From: Thiotrichaceae bacterium
GTDB lineage: Bacteria > Pseudomonadota > Gammaproteobacteria > Beggiatoales > Beggiatoaceae
DNA: 64,000 nucleotides
Direction: 5' to 3'
Assembly: GCA_016745055.1 (NCBI GenBank)
Contig: JADGDF010000002.1
Coordinates: 1 to 64,000, forward strand
The notes below the pieces were generated by a model. That model was not told the origin of the DNA. It was given only the letters and a program-made list of their open reading frames with translations, and did no database searches. Shown piece after piece: positions 56,903 to 64,000 of the stretch (positions are counted from its first letter, which is position 1; the number at the start of each line of letters is the position of its first letter). A program made the translations under genes and the position numbers.

Positions 56903-57086
56903 ATAACTCCTTGATTTTTGAGTATTGTATGAGCAAAAATGTGATAAGCTTCAGCTTAAAATAACTTAACAGTGTATAATGTATCAAACAAGATGACAAC
57001 TGATTTAATTTTCATTTTCGGTTGAGAAACGACTGAAGTCTTGGTAGGATGCAATCCTTGATAGCACTTTTAATGTGGAGATAGTA

Positions 57087-59327
57087 ATGCGAACTAAATC
57101 AACTATTCTACTGTTGTTTTCCCTTTTGATGGGCGCAGTATCAAGCAGTTACGCCGCGCCGACTTACAAGCTTTATATTACGACTGCCCCCAAAGATGCG
57201 GAAATTCGCATTATGAATATCAAACCTAAGTATCACCAAGGTATTGAGTTGGAAACGGGAAGTTATGATTTGATGATCAGCAAGGAAGGATACCAACCGC
57301 TTCGCAAGTGGATCGGCATTCGTAACAAACATAGAAGGTTGCATTTTGAATTAGAACCCGAAGAAATTCAAGCAGAAGCAAAGTATGGACTTACAATTGA
57401 TACTGTGCCTAAAAACGCCAGAATTTATGTGATGAATATGCGTGAGCGTTTTGAACAAGGCGTTGAACTCCCTCCGGGTAAGTACGATTTGATGGTAACT
57501 GCCAGAGGCTTTTCCCCAAAACGCCAATGGGTAGATATCGTTGATCAGGATGCAAATGTTAAGGTGGTATTAGGGAAACCGGAAGAAACAGTTTTTCAAG
57601 TTGAAAGTACTGACAATAAAATTGCCCAAAATACTGAGACAACAACAACACAAAAACAACCCATTCCAACAAATCACTCTAACATAAAAAAAATTAATAT
57701 TGGCGCAACAAGCGTGCTTAAAAAACCAGGCTTGCCAAATGATGATGCGACAGTAGTTGGTACAACTGTAAGTGATATATCGGAATTCGTTGATGATACT
57801 TTAGACAAAGATGTCGTCGACGAAACAGATTTAGGTGACGAAGAGTCAGACGCAGAAACTGATGTTGCAGAAACTGATGTATATGATGCTGAAGATGCAA
57901 TGGCGGATGATGAGGAAGACATTGCTAGTGATGAAGATATTGACGATGCTACTGACGACGTTGCAGAAGCAGAAGATGATGCAATTGAAGAAATAGATGA
58001 TGTTGATGAAAACGACGAATCTGCCGAGATAGATGATGAGGAAGATGTTTCAAATGATGCAGATGACACGGCTGGCATCGTGGTAGCAAAAGCAGAAATT
58101 ACTCAAACGCCAACTCCAGTAAAAGCATTAACTTTAAATGCACAAAATAATACGCAAGAAATTTCTCAATATGCTTTAACGATTGATACCATTCCCAGTG
58201 ATGCACGTATTTATATCATGACAATTAAGCCAAAATTTGAACAGGGCATCTCTTTAATGCCTGGTAAATATGATCTTTGGGTAAAAAAAGGCAATTTATC
58301 AGTCAGACGTTGGATTGAGATGACTGACCATGATATGCATCTTACAGTGAATTTAAATGAAGACACTTTAGTTGAAGCCACCCCTAAAAAGCGTTACAAA
58401 TTAACAGTCAATACTGTCCCTGAGGGTGCTAGAGTATTGATTATGAATATCATTCCTAAATTTCATCAAGGCATCTTACTCAAACCTGGCAAATACGATT
58501 TATTAGTTAAAAAAGCTGGTTATCCGAAGATGAGACAATGGATACCCATTGAAAATAGTGATGTGGAAGTTAATGTCGTGTTAGGTGATCCTCAAGAAGA
58601 AGCTGATGATGACAATGTCACTACCTTAGCTTCTGTGGATACTTCAGATGATGTTTCAATGGATACAGATGATGAAACAACTGATATTGAAGAAGTTACT
58701 GACGCTGAAGATGTTAAAGATAACACTGAAGCAGTGGTAGAGGAAGAGACTGACGTTATTGAAGAAGAGGTTGAAGATAATAATGCGCCTATCCAAAAAG
58801 ATAAGCCTGTTCAAAAATATGCGCTGAATATCAAAACTACACCTGCTAATGCCAAAGTTGAAATTCTAAATATGCCTGAGCCTTTCAAACAAGGCATGCT
58901 ACTGCCACCAGGTAAATATTTGGTGCATACAAGTAAATCAGGCTATCCATTAAGACGTGATTGGGCGATTATTGAGGAAGGTGATGTTACACTGCAAATT
59001 ATCTTGTCCAAGCAATCTCTATGTTTCTTTAGTGAAGAAATAAGCGAAAAAGTAGAACAATCTTATTCAGTAGTACGCAGTGCTAAGGTTAAATTCAGAG
59101 GGCAATTTGTTGATGTTAGCTATTATGAACACAGTATTCCTGCAGGCTTAAGTGATCATTTGGAATTTCAAGGTATTCAAAAGGGTGAAATGCTTGAAAT
59201 GGTAGCTTTGGTTGAGAAAGGTGGAAAAATGGAAGAAGTCCAAGCCTCAATGAAACTACAAGATAACCAATTATGGGTAGATGTGAATGGCAGCCAAGGT
59301 GTATTAGAACCATCGACGTGCTTTTAA
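57087..59327 (+). CDS. Secreted protein with five PEGA-like repeats and acidic linkers
   Basis: The protein (746 residues) starts at ATG 57087, six bases after GGAG; an in-frame GTG at 57075 overlaps that site. The signal peptide ends SSYA-APTYK. Five repeats of about 55 residues follow the pattern Y.L.I.T.P..A.I.IMN....F.QG..L.PGKYDL......Y...R.WI, like PEGA domains. Between repeats 2 and 3, and between 4 and 5, lie very acidic stretches (about residues 235-345 and 510-580, rich in Asp and Glu, with Thr, Val and Ser). The C-terminal 130 residues contain one further beta-rich domain. PEGA domains are surface or cell-wall-associated; the acidic spans may bind divalent cations or act as flexible spacers. 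Confidence 0.7.
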   Translation: MRTKSTILLLFSLLMGAVSSSYAAPTYKLYITTAPKDAEIRIMNIKPKYHQGIELETGSYDLMISKEGYQPLRKWIGIRNKHRRLHFELEPEEIQAEAKYGLTIDTVPKNARIYVMNMRERFEQGVELPPGKYDLMVTARGFSPKRQWVDIVDQDANVKVVLGKPEETVFQVESTDNKIAQNTETTTTQKQPIPTNHSNIKKINIGATSVLKKPGLPNDDATVVGTTVSDISEFVDDTLDKDVVDETDLGDEESDAETDVAETDVYDAEDAMADDEEDIASDEDIDDATDDVAEAEDDAIEEIDDVDENDESAEIDDEEDVSNDADDTAGIVVAKAEITQTPTPVKALTLNAQNNTQEISQYALTIDTIPSDARIYIMTIKPKFEQGISLMPGKYDLWVKKGNLSVRRWIEMTDHDMHLTVNLNEDTLVEATPKKRYKLTVNTVPEGARVLIMNIIPKFHQGILLKPGKYDLLVKKAGYPKMRQWIPIENSDVEVNVVLGDPQEEADDDNVTTLASVDTSDDVSMDTDDETTDIEEVTDAEDVKDNTEAVVEEETDVIEEEVEDNNAPIQKDKPVQKYALNIKTTPANAKVEILNMPEPFKQGMLLPPGKYLVHTSKSGYPLRRDWAIIEEGDVTLQIILSKQSLCFFSEEISEKVEQSYSVVRSAKVKFRGQFVDVSYYEHSIPAGLSDHLEFQGIQKGEMLEMVALVEKGGKMEEVQASMKLQDNQLWVDVNGSQGVLEPSTCF

Positions 59328-59394
59328 TTACGTAGGAGTAGGTTTGTAATCTATTCCAGAACGTTGATAAGGAAATCTAATAAAACTTACAAAA

Positions 59395-59427
59395 AGACCT
59401 GGCAGGTTTTAAAAACCTGCCAGGTCT
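59395..59427. repeat. Palindromic repeat, copy 6 (perfect)
   Basis: AGACCTGGCAGGTTTT, one A, then AAAACCTGCCAGGTCT. Perfect arms. It lies between the convergent PEGA-protein and PilZ genes and is well placed as a bidirectional terminator. Confidence 0.88.
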
Positions 59428-59466
59428 GATTAAGTTGTGGAAGTTATTAAATCTTCGTTCCTTCAA

Positions 59467-59826
59467 TCACATTGTATGTGTACTTTTGTTTGATCTTAAT
59501 GCGGAACTTAAGTATTTTTCTACACGTTCTCTAATTTTGCCATTATCCATTTCCCCAAAATGTACACCAATGCCAGCGGGCCGGCTGCCCTGAGCACCTT
59601 TGGGATTAATCCACACAACTTTACCAGCAACGGGCATTTTCTCGCCTTCATCCATTAATGTTAGCAACAAAAATACTTCATCCCCAAGTTTGTAATTTTT
59701 TTCTGTGGGAATAAATAAACCACCATGTTTTAAAAAAGGTAAATAGGAATTATATAATGTGCTTTCATCAGTGATATGCAAGGACAACATGTTACGTCGC
59801 ATACCACCAGGACGTTTGATTGCCAT
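59467..59826 (-). CDS. PilZ-domain protein
   Basis: The 119-residue protein has the PilZ layout: basic N-terminus MAIKRPGGMRRNMLSLHI, then SLHITDESTLYNSYLPFLKHGGLFIPT, VWINPKGAQGSRPAGIGVHF. The canonical c-di-GMP motif RxxxR and D/NxSxxG are not both clear; it resembles the PilZ subfamily that sits beside holB and works in type IV pilus assembly. It starts just after holB ends (2-base gap). Confidence 0.75.
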   Translation of the reverse strand: MAIKRPGGMRRNMLSLHITDESTLYNSYLPFLKHGGLFIPTEKNYKLGDEVFLLLTLMDEGEKMPVAGKVVWINPKGAQGSRPAGIGVHFGEMDNGKIRERVEKYLSSALRSNKSTHTM

Positions 59827-59828
59827 GA

Positions 59829-60818
59829 TTATCTCCTATGTGCTATCCAGGTTAGTGCAATTAATTCAAGCAAGCCTTGTAAACGAATAGTGGAACTATT
59901 CATGACAAATCTTAAGGCTTCCTGTTGCAAATCAAGTAATTGGTATAAGTGAGACAGGCTTAATTGTTTTCCCCAGCGCTGTAAGTGTTCAACCTGCTCC
60001 TGATTTAAAATATACACTGTTTGTTGAGTGCTTGCAAAACGGATTAAGTCCATCGTCCAACTAATCAACCAACTTAACAATTGCGTTGCTTCCAAAGCTT
60101 GCCAGTTTTCAACCACGCGGATAGGATCAATTTTACCGTTGACGAGTTGACTCAAATCATTAAATAAAGTTTGGCGCTTTTTCAAGCCTTCAGTTTCCAC
60201 TAGAGATAACGCAGCCAATGGTGCTTGATTGGACAGGTTCAATAATAAGTCTATTGGTACATCGGGTGATAACTGTGTGTGTAACCAATTTTTTAAAGTC
60301 GTTAATTCAGGACGACTAAAATCTAATCGTTGACAACGACTGCGAATCGTGGCCATAAGCGCCATTGGTCGGTGACTAATGAGTAAAATCAATGTATTAG
60401 AAGGGGGTTCTTCCAATAATTTGAGTAAGCTGTTAGCCGCATTGCGATTCATTGATTCGGCTGGAGTAATGATTACAATTTGATAGCGATTGTAATTGGC
60501 GGTTAGGTTACAAAACTGAATAAGTGCTCTAATTTGGTCAACAGTAATGGTTTTACTGGTATTGGTGGGGATGATTGTTTTTAAATCTGGATGATTATTT
60601 GCCTTTAGCAATAAGCAAGACTTACACTGGCCACAAATATTACCTTGTTCATCGGGTGATTGACAAAGTAAATAATCGGTAAGTCGTTGTGCAAACGCTG
60701 ATTTTCCCATTCCTTGCGGGCCACAAAGTAATAATGCGTGGGGCAAACGATCTTGGGTTGTCATTTGTAACGTGCGTGACCAAAGCGTGTCATGCCAAGG
60801 GAAAATTTTATTCACCAT
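59829..60818 (-). CDS. holB: DNA polymerase III delta-prime subunit
   Basis: The 329-residue clamp-loader subunit starts at ATG 60818 (MVNKIFPWHDTLW), which fits the family start better than the in-frame ATG at 60860. The P-loop is GPQGMGKS, the zinc ribbon has Cys in CGQCKSCLLL, and the sensor block is LLKLLEEPPSNTLILLIS. The start lies 11 bases inside the 3' end of the upstream histidine-kinase gene, so expression is coupled. The order holB-PilZ is the usual gammaproteobacterial one. Confidence 0.88.
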   Translation of the reverse strand: MVNKIFPWHDTLWSRTLQMTTQDRLPHALLLCGPQGMGKSAFAQRLTDYLLCQSPDEQGNICGQCKSCLLLKANNHPDLKTIIPTNTSKTITVDQIRALIQFCNLTANYNRYQIVIITPAESMNRNAANSLLKLLEEPPSNTLILLISHRPMALMATIRSRCQRLDFSRPELTTLKNWLHTQLSPDVPIDLLLNLSNQAPLAALSLVETEGLKKRQTLFNDLSQLVNGKIDPIRVVENWQALEATQLLSWLISWTMDLIRFASTQQTVYILNQEQVEHLQRWGKQLSLSHLYQLLDLQQEALRFVMNSSTIRLQGLLELIALTWIAHRR

Positions 60819-62619
60819 TAGTAGGTGATAGAGGAAATAGTACATAAAAGGTTGAACCAATACCTACCTGACTATTTACCCAAATTTTACCATGATGCGC
60901 ATTAATAATTTGCTGGCAAATCAAAAGACCTAAACCTGTACTCACTTCTCCAGCAGTACTTTTGACACTAGTCATTGTAAATGGCTTAAACAGTTTATCT
61001 AGTTCAGATGGTGGAATGCCTTGCCCTTCGTCTGCAACTGAGATGAGTATGTTATTTTCTTGTTGAGCAACATTAATTTGTATTTTAGTTTGCGGGTAGG
61101 AAAATTTAATGGCATTACTAAGTAAATTATTCATGACTTGTTGGATTTTAAAAGCATCTATTATTGCATGAGGAGTATTTTCCTCATAATCAAGACTTAA
61201 TAGTATATGTTTACTCTCTGCTAAAAAATGGTTGAGTGAAATAGCTTCTGTGATAATTGAGATCAAAGAGATTTGTTCAAGCTCTAGCCTTAAATTACCT
61301 GATTCGATTTTGGCAACATCAAGGAGGTTGCTTACCAAATTGAGCGTAAACTGACTGGCTTTTTGGATTTGTTCCAAATAGTCTAAGTGTTCTTTATTCA
61401 GAATATTGACAGTTTCTTCTTGCAAAATTTCCACATAGCTAAGGATGACACCCAAAGGACTGCGCAAATCATGGGCTGCCATGCCTAAAAATTCGTTTTT
61501 GCGTTCATTTTGACGATTGGCTTCTTCAAGATGAGTATATAATCTGAGATTTTTTAATGCGGCTGCACATTGGGTCACCATCACTTGAAGTAAGTATTGA
61601 TCATGCTCAGTAAGAAAATTCACGTCTTCAAGATAAATAAATCCCAAAATTTGATCATAAAGCGTCATAGGTAAAAGCAATGATTTTTCTGGTAAGGGAT
61701 TTTGTGGCTTTTTGCCTTGTAATATACGCTCACAAGATTTGATCATACTATCAGCCTGACAATCATTTGTCTTTCTAAGCGAAAATTTTCCTGTGCCTGC
61801 TTGAATCACGATGTTACTTTTTTCAGTTTCTTCAGAAGTCCCCTCTATCATGGCAATCACACTATGCTCCCCAATATGGCAGAAGCTTGTCATTTGGGTT
61901 AATACGCCTTCTAAAAACTGTTCCATGGGTTGAATTCGGTAAAGATTTGGCGCAGAAGTCAAAATTTTTTCCAGGCCCTGCCGGTTAATATCAATAGTTG
62001 TCAAGTCTCGATAAGCTTTAAGGGCTGTTCTTAATGTGGTATAAAGTCGTTCTGCGGTTAATTCTGTTTTATCCTTATAGTCATCTATGTCGTAATGATC
62101 CATAATCTGTCGTTCGGGAGCAACACCAGGTTGTCCTGTGCGAATAATCAGCCGAATGCGTTGGTTATTCAATTCATTTCTGATGTAACTAATCAATTGT
62201 AGGCCAGCATTTTCTGTTTCCATGACAACATCAATTAAGGCAACTGCGATGTCCGGTTCTTGCTGCAATATTTTTTGAGCTTCTTTACCAGACATTGCGT
62301 TAAGTAGTTGTAATGGTTTAGCTTCAAAAGTTAAATCTCCTACAACGAGCTTGGTGACTGCATGAATTTCTGGTTCATCATCCACAAGAAGTATTTTCCA
62401 CGAAGAAGAACACATAGCTGATGTAATATCAGATTGTTTTTCAAGTGATTTTAAATGCTTCCAAGGCATAACAGGCCCTTTTTCTATGACTTGTTGCTCA
62501 GAAACTTCAGATTTTACAATTTTCTTCTTATCGCGGATAAGCTTCATAAAATATAAACTTTTATTTGTTATTGACAAAATAATAGCGCAAGTCCTTGGTA
62601 AAACAGCAAAGATATTCAA
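60808..62619 (-). CDS. Soluble REC-GAF-histidine kinase
   Basis: The 603-residue cytosolic protein has a receiver near residues 70-195 (Asp130 in LIDVVMETE), followed by GQPGVAPERQIM. A GAF-like domain (about 225-365), a coiled coil, HisKA with His383 in AAHDLRSPLG, and HATPase with DEGQGIPP and GLGLLICQQI follow. The receiver-first plan and its post-receiver motif match the protein at 20529. There is no output domain. Its last bases overlap the start of holB. Confidence 0.82.
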   Translation of the reverse strand: MNIFAVLPRTCAIILSITNKSLYFMKLIRDKKKIVKSEVSEQQVIEKGPVMPWKHLKSLEKQSDITSAMCSSSWKILLVDDEPEIHAVTKLVVGDLTFEAKPLQLLNAMSGKEAQKILQQEPDIAVALIDVVMETENAGLQLISYIRNELNNQRIRLIIRTGQPGVAPERQIMDHYDIDDYKDKTELTAERLYTTLRTALKAYRDLTTIDINRQGLEKILTSAPNLYRIQPMEQFLEGVLTQMTSFCHIGEHSVIAMIEGTSEETEKSNIVIQAGTGKFSLRKTNDCQADSMIKSCERILQGKKPQNPLPEKSLLLPMTLYDQILGFIYLEDVNFLTEHDQYLLQVMVTQCAAALKNLRLYTHLEEANRQNERKNEFLGMAAHDLRSPLGVILSYVEILQEETVNILNKEHLDYLEQIQKASQFTLNLVSNLLDVAKIESGNLRLELEQISLISIITEAISLNHFLAESKHILLSLDYEENTPHAIIDAFKIQQVMNNLLSNAIKFSYPQTKIQINVAQQENNILISVADEGQGIPPSELDKLFKPFTMTSVKSTAGEVSTGLGLLICQQIINAHHGKIWVNSQVGIGSTFYVLFPLSPTNGE

Positions 62620-62652
62620 GTAATTGATTAATCTAACCTGGCAAGTCTTATT

Positions 62653-63990
62653 TTATAAAACGGTTTCAATTGGAAAACTAACGTGAAATATTGCGCCTTC
62701 ACCCAAAGTACTTTCACAACTAATATTGCCATTAAGACGGGTTGTCACTAGGTTATAACAAATATACATACCCAACCCAGTACCACCATTTGCCCGTTTT
62801 GTGGTATAAAATGGCTCAAATAATCTATCAACGACTTCTTCATTCATACCTTTGCCCGTATCACTATAAGTCATTAATACGGTGTTATCTTCCTGTTGGA
62901 CATGAATGACAATATTGCCAGCCAGGGTACCCCCCTCAAAGCCATGAATGATACTGTTTATGAGTAAATTATTTAAAATTTGGCTGATAATACCTGGATA
63001 TCCATAAATATTGATATGGGTTGAGCATTGATTTTCAACCATAATGTTAGTTTGATGAAATTTACTATCCAAACTGACAATAATATCCTGAATAGTTTCA
63101 TGCAAGGTAAATAATCGTTTGGTTTCCTGAGTTTGATCAATAGAAGTACGTTTAAAACTGGTGACAAGTTCAGCCGCCCGCCGTACATTGCTATAAGTCA
63201 ATTTGCTTCCTTCAACCATTTTGCCAATATTGGCAACCAGCTCCATTTCAGAGACTTCATCTTGGGAAAGCATCTCATTAATTTTCTCACCAGCCTGGGT
63301 AATCATTGATGATGATGTTACAGCAATGCCAATCGGTGTATTGATTTCATGCGCAAATCCAGAGACCAATCGTCCAAGAGAAGCCATTTTTTCACTTTGA
63401 ACCAATTCATTACGTGTTTTTTCCAACATTTCAATCGTCGTTGACAAGGCTTGATTAAGCGATTTTAATTCCTGCTTTTGTTGTTCAAGTTCATGATTTT
63501 TTCGGGCCAATTCTCGTTGTGTTGCAGCTAAATCACTGTTAAGCTGCGTCAATTCATCATAAAATTGGTTGTCTCGATCACGGGTTTGAACTGACAATTT
63601 TTGATGATCTTTCATGACCTGACGGAAAGCATTGATTTGTTCATTATTGAGTTTCATTAACTCATCATAAAAATAACTATCAATATCTGATAAAGTTTTT
63701 GCACCTACAATAAAAAGTTGATTGTTACTCATGCTGCCAACAAAGTGCAATGGCGTTAGTTTGTCGCTGACTAGCAGAGTTAATACCCAATCGAAAGCGG
63801 CTTCTTGGGTTCTAAGTTCGGTCAAAAAACCAAAAGTTTTATCAAGGCTGGCTTTGTCAAAAATAGCTGTGAATAATTGACCTTTGAGGATTGGTCTATC
63901 GCTTTCCAAATCATTGCGAATGACCTCAATGATTTTTCCCTGCAAATCGCAGAGAAGAGATATACCAATAACTTGGGTTTGTGTTTGCAT
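62653..63990 (-). CDS. Soluble sensor histidine kinase, start uncertain at the window edge
   Basis: The part seen has a PAS-like N-terminal domain (about residues 1-125), a coiled coil (about 130-195), a HisKA-type His214 in GFAHEINTPIG, and a HATPase ending TGLGMYICYNL. No membrane segment was found. I give ATG 63990 as the start, but the frame stays open to the window edge, so it may begin earlier. It is 33 bases upstream of the REC-GAF-kinase, in the same direction, suggesting a small signalling operon leading into holB. Confidence 0.7.
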   Translation of the reverse strand: MQTQTQVIGISLLCDLQGKIIEVIRNDLESDRPILKGQLFTAIFDKASLDKTFGFLTELRTQEAAFDWVLTLLVSDKLTPLHFVGSMSNNQLFIVGAKTLSDIDSYFYDELMKLNNEQINAFRQVMKDHQKLSVQTRDRDNQFYDELTQLNSDLAATQRELARKNHELEQQKQELKSLNQALSTTIEMLEKTRNELVQSEKMASLGRLVSGFAHEINTPIGIAVTSSSMITQAGEKINEMLSQDEVSEMELVANIGKMVEGSKLTYSNVRRAAELVTSFKRTSIDQTQETKRLFTLHETIQDIIVSLDSKFHQTNIMVENQCSTHINIYGYPGIISQILNNLLINSIIHGFEGGTLAGNIVIHVQQEDNTVLMTYSDTGKGMNEEVVDRLFEPFYTTKRANGGTGLGMYICYNLVTTRLNGNISCESTLGEGAIFHVSFPIETVL

Positions 63991-64000
63991 GATGGGCAAT

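Noticed and set aside
57674-58078. Ser-rich ORF on the minus strand
   Set aside because: It is the antisense of the Asp/Glu-rich linker of the PEGA protein (GA-rich codons read as Ser codons in reverse), not a real gene.
1-64000. CRISPR array, tRNA or rRNA genes
   Set aside because: No spaced direct repeats and no tRNA T-loop or rRNA signature were seen. Palindromes present are dispersed, not arrayed.

Overview
The window looks like a stretch of chromosome from an AT-rich, sulfur-oxidising gammaproteobacterium. A Beggiatoa/Thioploca/Thiothrix-type member of the Thiotrichales would fit. The grounds are dissimilatory APS reductase (aprBA, 28.9-31.4 kb), a TSUP-type sulfite/sulfur-anion exporter (0.8-2.1 kb), a RapZ and PTS-EIIA pair, many soluble and hybrid histidine kinases, and a background of decayed insertion sequences and palindromic repeats. 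The taxonomic guess is inference from gene content only.

Layout. 0-3.3 kb: the tail of an IS5-type transposase that has cut off the 5' end of a YiiX-like gene, a TSUP exporter with a small membrane partner, and an ISAs1 remnant. 3.4-16.3 kb: a co-directional accessory cluster, the most unusual part of the window. It encodes an HpcH/HpaI aldolase, an FrdA/KstD-like flavoprotein, an HMGL-like DRE-TIM aldolase, a SAM methyltransferase, a D-2-hydroxyacid-dehydrogenase homologue without its catalytic triad, two P-type ATPases without metal-binding cysteines, a SyrP/TauD-like Fe(II)/2-oxoglutarate oxygenase, and two paralogous enolase-superfamily enzymes. Decayed IS elements of different families (ISAs1, IS4) bracket it, and a broken antitoxin plus an IS630 end lie inside it. 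I infer a pathway for a small hydroxy/oxo-acid metabolite in which the P-type ATPases have been repurposed. I do not recognise it as a described pathway.

16.3-28.3 kb: a guanidinium-type SMR exporter, an MlaE/STAS permease, rapZ with an EIIA protein lacking its phospho-histidine, a soluble REC-kinase, a PhnD-like binding protein beside a large hybrid kinase, a secreted DUF2135-like protein and an orphan hypB. 28.9-31.4 kb: aprBA with a promoter candidate and a clear terminator. 31.5-41.4 kb: a decayed Rpn-like gene, manC, a Tat-exported NrtA/SsuA-like binding protein cut off by an IS630 remnant, a frameshifted c-type-cytochrome-like secreted protein, rluB and a three-gene V4R-like operon.

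41.8-64 kb: a 1408-residue VWA/G8-like/DUF11 surface protein with a CBM9-like sensor kinase upstream, a serine-hydrolase lipoprotein, then housekeeping genes (queF, tatD-type, smr-type, a YejF-type ABC ATPase, rpoZ, hemA, FKBP isomerase, holB, PilZ) mixed with a five-repeat PEGA protein and two more kinases. From 31.5 kb onward the gaps carry at least six copies of a perfect or near-perfect 32-33 bp palindrome (AGACCTGGCAGGTTTT and its complement). No tRNA, rRNA or CRISPR array was recognised.
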